Both the position numbers and the translations under genes were made by a program. This document shows positions 9,443-16,820 of a stretch of 35,339 nucleotides of DNA, in pieces. Location: assembly GCA_023150775.1 (NCBI GenBank), contig JAKLKE010000021.1, forward strand, positions 250 to 35,588. Direction: 5' to 3'. Within the stretch, counting starts at the first letter, position 1. Every line of letters starts with the position of its first letter. This stretch comes from Myxococcota bacterium. GTDB lineage: Bacteria > Myxococcota_A > UBA796 > CAJQPC01. The notes under the pieces are model-generated. The model was not told where the DNA came from, searched no databases, and saw nothing but the letters and a program-made list of their open reading frames with translations.

Positions 9443-9543
9443 GCCCCGATCTTACCCCGGGGCGTCGGCGGACAACATTACCTCCGAGGTCATGGTGAGG
9501 TCAGGTCGCCTAGGGCATAAACAGGGCAGGAGGTAAAACGAAC

Positions 9544-9843
9544 ATGCGCTTCATCATCCCCCTCGTGGTGTTTATCCCGTTCACGATCTTCTCGGTGTTT
9601 GTCGTCGCCGACCAGGGCCTCTGGGCGCTGGTCGAGGCGCACAAGGCGGGCTGGGGCCTGCAGGTCTTCTTGGACCTGGTGATCTCGGCGACGATCTGCC
9701 TCACCTACATCGTGCCCGAGGCGCGGCAGAAGGGCATCAACCCCTGGCCCTACGTCGTCGGCACGGTGCTCTTGGGCTCGATCTCGCTGCTCGCGTATCT
9801 GTTGCACCGCGCCGTCGTCGAGCGCCGGGCGGCGGCCGCTTGA
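9544..9843 (+). CDS. Small membrane protein, DUF2834-like
   Basis: 99 aa with about three hydrophobic segments (MRFIIPLVVFIPFTIFSVFVVADQG...); GGAGG upstream; divergent from the XRE regulator. Confidence 0.65.
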   Translation: MRFIIPLVVFIPFTIFSVFVVADQGLWALVEAHKAGWGLQVFLDLVISATICLTYIVPEARQKGINPWPYVVGTVLLGSISLLAYLLHRAVVERRAAAA

Positions 9844-9856
9844 GCCAAAATAACAG

Positions 9857-9883
9857 CGCCCCCGGTGGGTCTCACCGGGGGCG
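9857..9883 (-). terminator. Rho-independent terminator of precursor 1 (minus strand)
   Basis: Perfect 11-bp stem cgcccccggtg/caccgggggcg, 5-nt loop; on the minus strand followed by a T-rich tract (CTGTTATTTTGG). Confidence 0.75.
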
Positions 9884-9920
9884 TCTGTGTCACCTCACCG
9901 CCTCAAGAGGCGGCTGGGGC

Positions 9921-10115
9921 TTACCACTTCTCGTCGTACTCGGTGCCGCCCTTGTAGGTGCCCATGGTGTCATCCCCATCCGAGGGGTACTTCAGGGTCT
10001 GGGGGGGCCAGGTGGTGCCGCCGCCGTCGGCGCCAGCGCGGACGTTGGTGTCGACCTGGGGGGCCTCGGTCTCGATGAAGCGGGCGAAGAACGGGACGCG
10101 GGTGGGCTTGCTCAT
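9921..10115 (-). CDS. Microviridin-type graspetide precursor peptide 1
   Basis: 64 aa MSKPTRVPFFARFIETEAPQVDTNVRAGADGGGTTWPPQTLKYPSDGDDTMGTYKGGTEYDEKW; PFFARF leader motif and TxKYPSD core motif of microviridins; AAGGAG RBS; nearly identical tandem copy downstream. Confidence 0.92.
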   Translation of the reverse strand: MSKPTRVPFFARFIETEAPQVDTNVRAGADGGGTTWPPQTLKYPSDGDDTMGTYKGGTEYDEKW

Positions 10116-10253
10116 GGTGGGCTCCTTTGGCGAGTCACACTGAGCCGCGGGCGTGCGCTCAGCTTGAACATCACCTTATCGGGCCTCAACACGTTTGTGA
10201 CCCTACGCCGACCCTTCACAGGCGCTCGATGTGGCGTGGTGATCCAAAATCAA

Positions 10254-10282
10254 ACGCCCCCGGTGGGGCTCACCAGGGGCGT
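10254..10282 (-). terminator. Rho-independent terminator of precursor 2 (minus strand)
   Basis: acgccccCggtg ... caccAggggcgt stem with one mismatch; minus-strand tail TTTGATTTTGG; paralogous to the 9857-9883 hairpin. Confidence 0.65.
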
Positions 10283-10315
10283 CTGTTTGTCCTCACCGCC
10301 GGGGCGGTCGGGGGC

Positions 10316-10510
10316 TTACCACTTCTCGTCGTACTCGGTGCCGCCCTTGAAGGTGCTGGCGGTGTCTTCGCCGTCGGAGGGGTACTTCATGGTGTAGGGG
10401 GGCCAGGTGGTGCCGCCGCCGTCAGCGCCAGCGCGGACGTTGGTGTCGATCGCGGGGGCCTCGGTCTCGATGAAGCGGGCGAAGAACGGGACGCGGGTGG
10501 ACTTGCTCAT
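10316..10510 (-). CDS. Microviridin-type graspetide precursor peptide 2
   Basis: 64 aa MSKSTRVPFFARFIETEAPAIDTNVRAGADGGGTTWPPYTMKYPSDGEDTASTFKGGTEYDEKW; same length, leader and core layout as precursor 1. Confidence 0.92.
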   Translation of the reverse strand: MSKSTRVPFFARFIETEAPAIDTNVRAGADGGGTTWPPYTMKYPSDGEDTASTFKGGTEYDEKW

Positions 10511-10639
10511 GGTGGCTCCTTGCGGGGTTCGCTGAGCACTTCGTGTGTCCAGCTTGTTCGAGAGGTTATCCGCGCCTCGCGCCCCTGTGTCCCTCCCTCA
10601 ACCCTACATGAGCCTGCGCCTGGGCGCCCCCGGCCTCGC

Positions 10640-10840
10640 TCAGTCGTCGTGGTCGCCGCGGGGCTTGATCGTGACGCCCCGGCGCTCGATGAAGCCGCCC
10701 TCGTCGCTGTCCGACGGGTACTTCATCGTCTCGACCTTGACCTCGGGAAAGTTGATCCCCGCCCGCAGGTTCGTCGAGATCGGGGTCGGGTCCAGCTCGA
10801 CGAAGCGGGCGAAGAAGGGGACACGATCGTGGTGTTTCAT
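10640..10840 (-). CDS. Microviridin-type graspetide precursor peptide 3 (divergent)
   Basis: 66 aa MKHHDRVPFFARFVELDPTPISTNLRAGINFPEVKVETMKYPSDSDEGGFIERRGVTIKPRGDHDD; conserved RVPFFARF leader and TMKYPSDSDE core; divergent from the ATP-grasp gene. Confidence 0.92.
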   Translation of the reverse strand: MKHHDRVPFFARFVELDPTPISTNLRAGINFPEVKVETMKYPSDSDEGGFIERRGVTIKPRGDHDD

Positions 10841-11006
10841 GGTTTGTTCCTGGGCTCTGCGGAGGTTCTTGAGGCGAGGTGCCCCGGGCGCGGGGATCGT
10901 TAAGGGCCGTCCTGCCTCAACCCTTCACCCGCGCCTTCGCCTGCCCGACGCGCCCACCAGACCCCAACGAAGGGGATAATGGGGCGGACCACCCGTGGAG
11001 CCGCCG

Positions 11007-11981
11007 ATGCCTGCAGCCCTCCTCATCAGCAACACGACGGACCCCTGGACCGCCTGGGTCGCCCGGGCGATCACGGCCCGAGGCGGCACGCCGCTCACGC
11101 TGAACCTCGACCGTTACCCCGAGGCCTTCCAGCTCGGCCTCGGCGCGGACGGCGCCACGATCCGCATCGACGGGCGCCTCTGGCGTGAGCACGAGCTGAG
11201 CGCGGTCTGGGGTCGTCGCCCTGACCTGCCCCGGGCGGTCTCGATGGACCTCCCCGAGCTCACCCGCCGCTTTATGCTCGCCGAGTGTGAGCGCGCCGTG
11301 ATGGACTGGCTCGCCGCCCTGCATGTGCCCCACGTCGATGACAACTTCGTGGCCCGCGTCGCCGCGAACAAGCCCCGGCAGCTCCGCGACGCCCCCGGCT
11401 TCGGCTTCACCCTGCGCCCGACCTGGCTGGGCAACGACCCTGAGGAGGCCCGGGCCTTCATCCAGCGCCAGCCGGGCTCGGTCATCGCCAAGCCCTTCAC
11501 CCCGGCCTCCGCCCCCGATGGCGCGGTGTTCGCCAACCGGCTCTCCGCGGACGACATCGAGGCCATCGACACCCTCGACACCTGCCCGATGATCTTCCAG
11601 GGCGAGGTGGTCGGTCGGCGCTGGGAGGCCCGGGTCACCCTCATCGGCGACCGGGTGATCCCCGTGGCCCTGGACGCGGTGATCACCAAAGACAAGCCCG
11701 ACTTCCGCCGCACCTTCGACCAAGACTGGAAGCCGATCGAGCCCCCCCAGGCCATCGTGCGGAGCTGCATCAAGATGGCGGACGCCTACGGCCTGCAGTA
11801 CGCCGCGTATGACTTCATCGTCACCGAAGACGGCGAGTGGGTGTTCTTGGAGCTGAACCCCGTCGGCGAGTGCTTCTGGCTCGACGAGATCGGCCTCGAC
11901 GCCTCAGGCGCCATCGCCGAGCTGCTGTTGAACCCGGCGGAGCGGTGCCGGCCTGGGGCGAAGTGGGCGGGGATGCGGTGA
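11007..11981 (+). CDS. ATP-grasp ribosomal peptide maturase (MvdC/MvdD-like graspetide ligase)
   Basis: ATG at 11007 (MPAALLISNTTDPWTAWVARAITARGG...; GTG at 10995 possible); CPMIFQGEVVGRRWEARVTLIGDRVIPVAL and YDFIVTEDGEWVFLELNPVGECFWL ATP-grasp motifs; adjacent to three precursors. Confidence 0.88.
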   Translation: MPAALLISNTTDPWTAWVARAITARGGTPLTLNLDRYPEAFQLGLGADGATIRIDGRLWREHELSAVWGRRPDLPRAVSMDLPELTRRFMLAECERAVMDWLAALHVPHVDDNFVARVAANKPRQLRDAPGFGFTLRPTWLGNDPEEARAFIQRQPGSVIAKPFTPASAPDGAVFANRLSADDIEAIDTLDTCPMIFQGEVVGRRWEARVTLIGDRVIPVALDAVITKDKPDFRRTFDQDWKPIEPPQAIVRSCIKMADAYGLQYAAYDFIVTEDGEWVFLELNPVGECFWLDEIGLDASGAIAELLLNPAERCRPGAKWAGMR

Positions 11982-11982
11982 G

Positions 11983-13029
11983 CTAAAGGCGCAGCGCCAC
12001 CGCCCCCCAGGTGTTCGCCGCGCCGCCCGCGGTCAAGAGCGCCTGGGCGCCGTCCTTGGCCTGCCCCGAGCGCCGCGCGAGCGCCAAGGCCAGGGGCAGG
12101 TTGCAGGCGCCGAGGCTGCCGTGGTCGCTGAAGGTGTCGATGGTCACCGCGGCGTCGAGGCCTAAGCCCTCTCGCACCACCTCCTGCATCCACCCGGTCG
12201 GCTGGTGGCTCACGAAGAGCTCAACGTCGCCAGGTGACCAGACCGCTCGGTCTAGTGTCTCCGCGCAGGCCTGGATGAGCAGGTCGGCGTTCTGTAAGAG
12301 GTGCCGCGCCATGCCCGCCGGGTTCAGCACCCGCAGGCCGATAGGCCCCGAGCGCCACCACGGCGCCTCCTCGGCGGACACCACATAGTCGAGGTGCGCC
12401 GCGCCTTCGGTGCGGGTGACGCTGGCCACGACCCCCGCGCATGGGTCCGCCCGCACGACGACGGCCACGGCGCCGTCGCCGACCAAGGCCGAGAACGGCG
12501 AGGCTTTGGGCAACATCGCCGCGCGCTGGCTTGAGACGATGAGCAGGCCCGCCGGGCCCAGGCCGGTCATGAGCAGGCCCGCGGCGAGCTGGAGCTGGGT
12601 CAAGAAGCTCGCGTTCTCGGTGTCGATGTTGCTCACCAGGCACTCTCGGCGAAGGCCCAGCGCGCGGTGCGCGGCGAAGACGTTCTTGGGCACCAGGTGC
12701 CGATCGCCGCTGGAGTGCTGGAGCACAAAGCCGATCTCGTCAGCAGACACCCCGGCGTCTTCGATCGCGGCGGCGGCGGCGGCGATCTCTAACGTGTCGG
12801 TGCCCTGATCTGGCGGCATCACCGGCCTAGAGCGGCAGCCCTGAAACGGATCCTCCAGAGCGCGGAGCATCGCCACGTAGGCACGTCGCCCCGCGGGGGT
12901 GTCCGGCGCGAAGGACGGCGGCGGCGGTGGTCGCACCCAGCCCGCGAGGTCCTCTGCGGTCCAGGTCTCGGGGCCGTGGCGCGGCGGCAATGACAAGCCA
13001 AAGCCTAGGAGCTTCATCGGGAGCAGCAT
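11983..13029 (-). CDS. KAS III (FabH)-like thiolase-fold protein
   Basis: 348 aa; ...LEIAAAAAAIEDAGVSADEIGFVLQHSSGDRHLVP..., SALVGDGAVAVVV, VELFVSHQPTGWMQ, SDHGSLGACNLPLALALA resemble KAS III motifs. Confidence 0.75.
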   Translation of the reverse strand: MLLPMKLLGFGLSLPPRHGPETWTAEDLAGWVRPPPPPSFAPDTPAGRRAYVAMLRALEDPFQGCRSRPVMPPDQGTDTLEIAAAAAAIEDAGVSADEIGFVLQHSSGDRHLVPKNVFAAHRALGLRRECLVSNIDTENASFLTQLQLAAGLLMTGLGPAGLLIVSSQRAAMLPKASPFSALVGDGAVAVVVRADPCAGVVASVTRTEGAAHLDYVVSAEEAPWWRSGPIGLRVLNPAGMARHLLQNADLLIQACAETLDRAVWSPGDVELFVSHQPTGWMQEVVREGLGLDAAVTIDTFSDHGSLGACNLPLALALARRSGQAKDGAQALLTAGGAANTWGAVALRL

Positions 13030-13032
13030 GGC

Positions 13033-14715
13033 TCAACCTCTTCCAGTGAAGGTGCCGAGGGTCTGATCACGCCCGGACTGGGCGAAGGCGGCGGACGGGT
13101 CGACGCGCAGATCGACGACGACCGGGCGGTCACCCCCGATCAGCGCAGGGCTGAGGGCCTCAAGGTCGGCCACGGTGTTCACCCGCAGCCCCACCGCGCC
13201 GCAGGACTCGGCCACACGCACGAAGTCTACGGCGGGGCCTGGCGCGCCGAGGGGCCGTTTGTACACCCGGCGAAACCCGGCCTCGACCATGTTCATCACG
13301 CCGTCGTTGAGCACGACAAACACGACGCCGAGGCGCTCCTGAACGCAGGTCGTGAGGTCCATGCCCGACATCCGAAAGCCCCAGTCGCCGCAGATGACGA
13401 CCACCGGGCGCCCTGGCGTGGCGAGCTTGAGGCCGAGCCCCGCGCCGACGCCCGAGCCCATCGAGCCGAGGCCCAGCGCGGCGTAGAAGCCGTCCGACGC
13501 GTCGATGTGCAGGTGGTGCAGGGTGAACAGCAGGTGCTCGCCGATGTCGCAGGCGTAGCGGGTGTCTTTGGGGAGCGCCGCCTGGAGCGCCGCGAGGGCC
13601 GTGGCGGGGTGCAGCAGGCCACGCGGCTCCTCCGTCGGCGTCTCGCGGCGCTCGACCCCAAAGACCTGGGGCGGGGCCTGGGGCAGCCCTTCGGTGAGCA
13701 ACGGCGCGAGCTCCTCCAGCGCGCCGACGAGGCCCAGCTCGACGGCGCGGTTACGGCCCAGGCGCCCGAGGTCCACGTCGAGCTGCACGAGGCTGGCGTT
13801 GGGGGCGAGGCTCGGGGCCCAGCCGTTCGTGCCGGTCTCGGAGAAGCCGCAGCCCAAGGCGAGGAGCAGGTCTACGTCTTCGCCGAGGGCCCGGGCCGCG
13901 CTCGTGTGACCGCCGTAGCCGCAGATGCCGACGGCGAGGGGGTGTGACTCGGGGAAGAGGCCTTTGCCTTTCGCGGTGGTGGCGACAGGCCACTGCAGCC
14001 GCTCGGCCAGGGCGAGGGCGGCCGCGGCGCCTGCCCCAGCGCGGGCCCCAGCGCCGATGACGATCGCCCCTCGGCGCGCGGCGACGAGGCTGGCCCGGGC
14101 CTCCGCCACGAGCGCGTCGTTCTCGCGCCAAACGCTCCGAAGCGGCCGACCGAGCCGGGGAAGGCGCACAGGCTGGTTCACCACGTCCAGGGGCAGGGTG
14201 AGCACGACCGGCCCGGCGACGGGGCCGCGGGCGGCGTCGAGCGCCTCGCTCAACAGGGCGCAGGCGTTGTCGGGCCGGGTGATCATCGCCGCGTAGCGGG
14301 TGACGCTGCGGCACATGCTGAGCAGGTCGAGGCCGAAGGCGCTGCCCTCTTGCAGCGCCCCCCGTCCATGCTGGCTGCGGGCGACCTCCCCCACGAGCAC
14401 GACGATCGGCAGGCCCTCGGCGTAGGCCGACGCGATCCCCGTCAGCGCGTTCGTGAGGCCAGGGCCCGAGGTCACGAGCACGCAGGCGAGCTCCCCGCTC
14501 AGGCCAAACGCCGCCGCCGCGAAGGCCGCGTTGCTCTCCTGGGCGCTGTAGACGATCCGCGCCTCGGGCCGCTCCAGGAGCGCGTCGTAGATCGGCGAGA
14601 TCGCCCCGCCGGGCATCCCGATGAAGGTGCGCACCCCTTGAGTGATGAGCACATCGACGAGCTGATCCGCGACACGCCGGGCGGGCGCCGCGACGACCTC
14701 TGCTGGCTGAATCAT
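13033..14715 (-). CDS. Thiamine-diphosphate-dependent enzyme, acetolactate-synthase-like
   Basis: Start MIQPAEVVAAPARRVADQLVDVLITQGVRTFIGMPGGAISPIYDALL...; AAGGAG upstream; QESNAAFAAAAFG, SGPGLTNALTGIASAYAEGLPIVVLVGE, GDWGFRMSGMDLTT...VVLNDG. Confidence 0.85.
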   Translation of the reverse strand: MIQPAEVVAAPARRVADQLVDVLITQGVRTFIGMPGGAISPIYDALLERPEARIVYSAQESNAAFAAAAFGLSGELACVLVTSGPGLTNALTGIASAYAEGLPIVVLVGEVARSQHGRGALQEGSAFGLDLLSMCRSVTRYAAMITRPDNACALLSEALDAARGPVAGPVVLTLPLDVVNQPVRLPRLGRPLRSVWRENDALVAEARASLVAARRGAIVIGAGARAGAGAAAALALAERLQWPVATTAKGKGLFPESHPLAVGICGYGGHTSAARALGEDVDLLLALGCGFSETGTNGWAPSLAPNASLVQLDVDLGRLGRNRAVELGLVGALEELAPLLTEGLPQAPPQVFGVERRETPTEEPRGLLHPATALAALQAALPKDTRYACDIGEHLLFTLHHLHIDASDGFYAALGLGSMGSGVGAGLGLKLATPGRPVVVICGDWGFRMSGMDLTTCVQERLGVVFVVLNDGVMNMVEAGFRRVYKRPLGAPGPAVDFVRVAESCGAVGLRVNTVADLEALSPALIGGDRPVVVDLRVDPSAAFAQSGRDQTLGTFTGRG

Positions 14716-14784
14716 CTTGACTCCTTGGGACCACGCCGCATCGATCCGGGAGCGCCGAGCCAAACGCTCGACGTCCCCGCCCCC

Positions 14785-14797
14785 GTCACGGCGTGAC
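14785..14797. promoter_or_regulatory. 13-nt palindrome gtcacg-g-cgtgac upstream of the ThDP/KAS III operon (candidate operator)
   Basis: Perfect palindrome in the 5' region of the minus-strand operon next to an AT-rich patch (atgtgtagtaaacatg...ttaattatc). Confidence 0.4.
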
Positions 14798-14975
14798 AAT
14801 GTGTAGTAAACATGCTTGGAACCTTAATTATCAGGCGTTTATGGCCTGCCACGACATCCTGTCTTCGCTGCTGAGCGCCTCTGTACGGCGCTCGGCCTTA
14901 GCATAGCACCGCCTGTCTCCGCTGAGGCCGCCCCGAGGCTCCACGCCCCCCGCCCCCCAAGCTCCACCCCTCAAC

Positions 14976-14999
14976 CGATTTGATCCTCGATTTGATCCT
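14976..14999. repeat. Perfect tandem duplication of cgatttgatcct
   Basis: cgatttgatcct at 14976-14987 and 14988-14999 in the divergent intergenic region. Confidence 0.8.
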
Positions 15000-15089
15000 G
15001 ACAGGGGAGGTGGATAGGGTGCGTGGGACCTCGGGTCCGCCCCTTCCCTCGCGCGATCCAGCGCCGCGAACCCTGTCCGAGAGAACCCC

Positions 15090-15980
15090 ATGCGCACCCT
15101 CCCTATGCTGCTCGCGCTGACCTTCGCCGCCTGCCAGCCCGCCGCCCCCGAGCGTATCCCCGGCGACATGCCCCGCGACGGCGTCGCCTTAGAGACCGTC
15201 AACGGCAAGCCCGTCACCCAAGGAATGCTCGACGCGCTCTTGGGCACGATCCCCGAGGCCACCCGCAAGCAGCTTGAAGAGGCCGGGCAGATCGACCGCG
15301 TGAAGGAGGAGCTGATCACCACCGACGCGCTCTACCAGGAGGCCCTCGCCAAGAACCTCCACAAAGACGCCAAGGTCCAGACCCAGCTCCTCATGGCGGA
15401 GCGCACGGTCCTCGTGAACCACCTCGTCCGCACCGAGGTTGACGCCCGCACGACGGACGAGGCGATGAAGAAGTGGTACGACGAGCACCTCGTGCAGTTC
15501 CGCAACGAGCAGGTCCAGGCCGCCCACATCCTCGCCAAGACCGAAGAGGAGGCCAAGGCCATCAAGGCCGAGCTCGACGCCGGGGCCGACTTCGGCGCTG
15601 TCGCCGCCGCCAAGTCCCAAGACACCAAGACCGCCCCCACCGGCGGCGTCATCGGCTGGCTCGGCAAACGTGAGCTGCCCCCTACCCTCTCCCAGCCGCT
15701 CTACGCCGCCGAGAAGGGCGCTGTGCTCGACCCCATCCAGTCGCCCTCGGGTTGGCACGTCTTCAAGGTGATGGACAAGCGTGAGGTCGTCCCCTTCGAG
15801 GAGACCAAGGATCAGATCAAGGGCAAGATGCAGTCCGAGATCGCTGAAGCCTACGTCAAGGAGATCGTGGAGAAGTCCAAGCCCGCGGCGGGCGCCACGG
15901 TGACCCCGGCGGCGGACGGCGCGGCGGCTCCTGCGGCCCCGGCGGCCCCGGCGGCCCCCGCGGCCCCCGCGGCCCACTGA
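15090..15980 (+). CDS. Peptidyl-prolyl cis-trans isomerase, parvulin type, lipoprotein
   Basis: 296 aa; LTFAACQ lipobox; VQAAHILAKTEEEAKAIKAELDAGADFGAVAAAKSQD...GGVIGWLGKRELPPTLSQPLYAAEKGAVLDPIQSPSGWHVFKV; C-terminal (AAP)n tail. Confidence 0.9.
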   Translation: MRTLPMLLALTFAACQPAAPERIPGDMPRDGVALETVNGKPVTQGMLDALLGTIPEATRKQLEEAGQIDRVKEELITTDALYQEALAKNLHKDAKVQTQLLMAERTVLVNHLVRTEVDARTTDEAMKKWYDEHLVQFRNEQVQAAHILAKTEEEAKAIKAELDAGADFGAVAAAKSQDTKTAPTGGVIGWLGKRELPPTLSQPLYAAEKGAVLDPIQSPSGWHVFKVMDKREVVPFEETKDQIKGKMQSEIAEAYVKEIVEKSKPAAGATVTPAADGAAAPAAPAAPAAPAAPAAH

Positions 15981-15981
15981 C

Positions 15982-16767
15982 ATGAGCCGCCGGTGGGCGC
16001 TCATCCTCGGCGCCTCCTCGGGCTTCGGCGCGGCGGCTTGCCGCGCCTTGGCCCAGGCGGGCTACGACGTGATCGGCGTCCACCTCGACCGCCGGGCCAC
16101 GCTCCCCCTCGCGGAGGCCGTGGCCCGGGACGTTGAGGCCGCCGGTCGGCGCTGCGTGCTCTACAACCGCAACGCCGCCGATGAGGAGGCCCTCAGCCTC
16201 ACCCTCGACGAGGTCCAGGCCCTCCTCCAGGCCGAAGGGGGTCAGGTCGAGCTCCTCCTGCACTCCTTGGCCTTCGGCACCTTACAGCCCTTGGCCTGGC
16301 CCCCCGAGCGCCAGCTCCGCCCCAACCAGCTCCAGATGACGATGGAGGTGATGGCGCACAGCCTCGTGTGGTGGTCCCGGGGGCTCATCCAGCGGGGCCT
16401 CATGGGGCGCGGCGGTCGCATCTTCGCGATGACCTCCGCCGGCAGCCGCTCGGTCTTGCCGTCGTATGGCGCGGTGAGCGCGGCGAAGGCCGCCTTAGAG
16501 AGCCACGTCCGCCAGCTCGCCGTGGAGTTGGCGCCCTTGGGCGTCACCGCCAACGCCATCCTCGCCGGGGTCACCGACACCCCGGCCCTGCGGCGTATCC
16601 CCGGCCACGAGCGCCTCATTGAGCGCGCCTTGGCGGGCAACCCCCACGGGCGGCTCACCACCCCCGAAGACGTCGCCGCGGCCTTGGTCGAGCTGGCGCG
16701 CCCGGGCCTGTACTGGCTCACGGGCAACGTCCTGCAGATCGACGGCGGCGAGGCCATCGTCGGCTGA
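15982..16767 (+). CDS. SDR-family oxidoreductase, enoyl-ACP-reductase-like
   Basis: 261 aa; GASSGFGAAACRALA nucleotide-binding motif, YGAVSAAKAALE catalytic Tyr-Lys, C-terminal TGNVLQIDGGEAIVG. Confidence 0.8.
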   Translation: MSRRWALILGASSGFGAAACRALAQAGYDVIGVHLDRRATLPLAEAVARDVEAAGRRCVLYNRNAADEEALSLTLDEVQALLQAEGGQVELLLHSLAFGTLQPLAWPPERQLRPNQLQMTMEVMAHSLVWWSRGLIQRGLMGRGGRIFAMTSAGSRSVLPSYGAVSAAKAALESHVRQLAVELAPLGVTANAILAGVTDTPALRRIPGHERLIERALAGNPHGRLTTPEDVAAALVELARPGLYWLTGNVLQIDGGEAIVG

Positions 16768-16820
16768 TCCAGCGCGCGTTTTTTTGTGCCGCCGCGCCGG
16801 GCTGGTGGCACACTGAGCCG

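Noticed and set aside
9840-10903. Plus-strand ORFs 9840-10397 and 10127-10903
   Set aside because: Shadow ORFs opposite the graspetide precursors; their internal repetition comes from the duplicated precursors.
14800-14960. Structured RNA or riboswitch in the ThDP operon 5' region
   Set aside because: Some local complementarity (e.g. gcgcctctgtacggcgc), but no recognisable class; cannot be supported without covariation.
15913-15977. gcggccccg tandem repeat as a DNA element
   Set aside because: Explained by the Ala-Pro-rich C-terminal tail of the PPIase.
15189-16004. Minus-strand 271-aa ORF
   Set aside because: Antisense to the parvulin PPIase, low-complexity Arg/Gly/Leu composition.
16770-16800. 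Possible terminator around the ttttttt tract at about 16780
   Set aside because: T-tract is present but I could not find a convincing stem directly before it.
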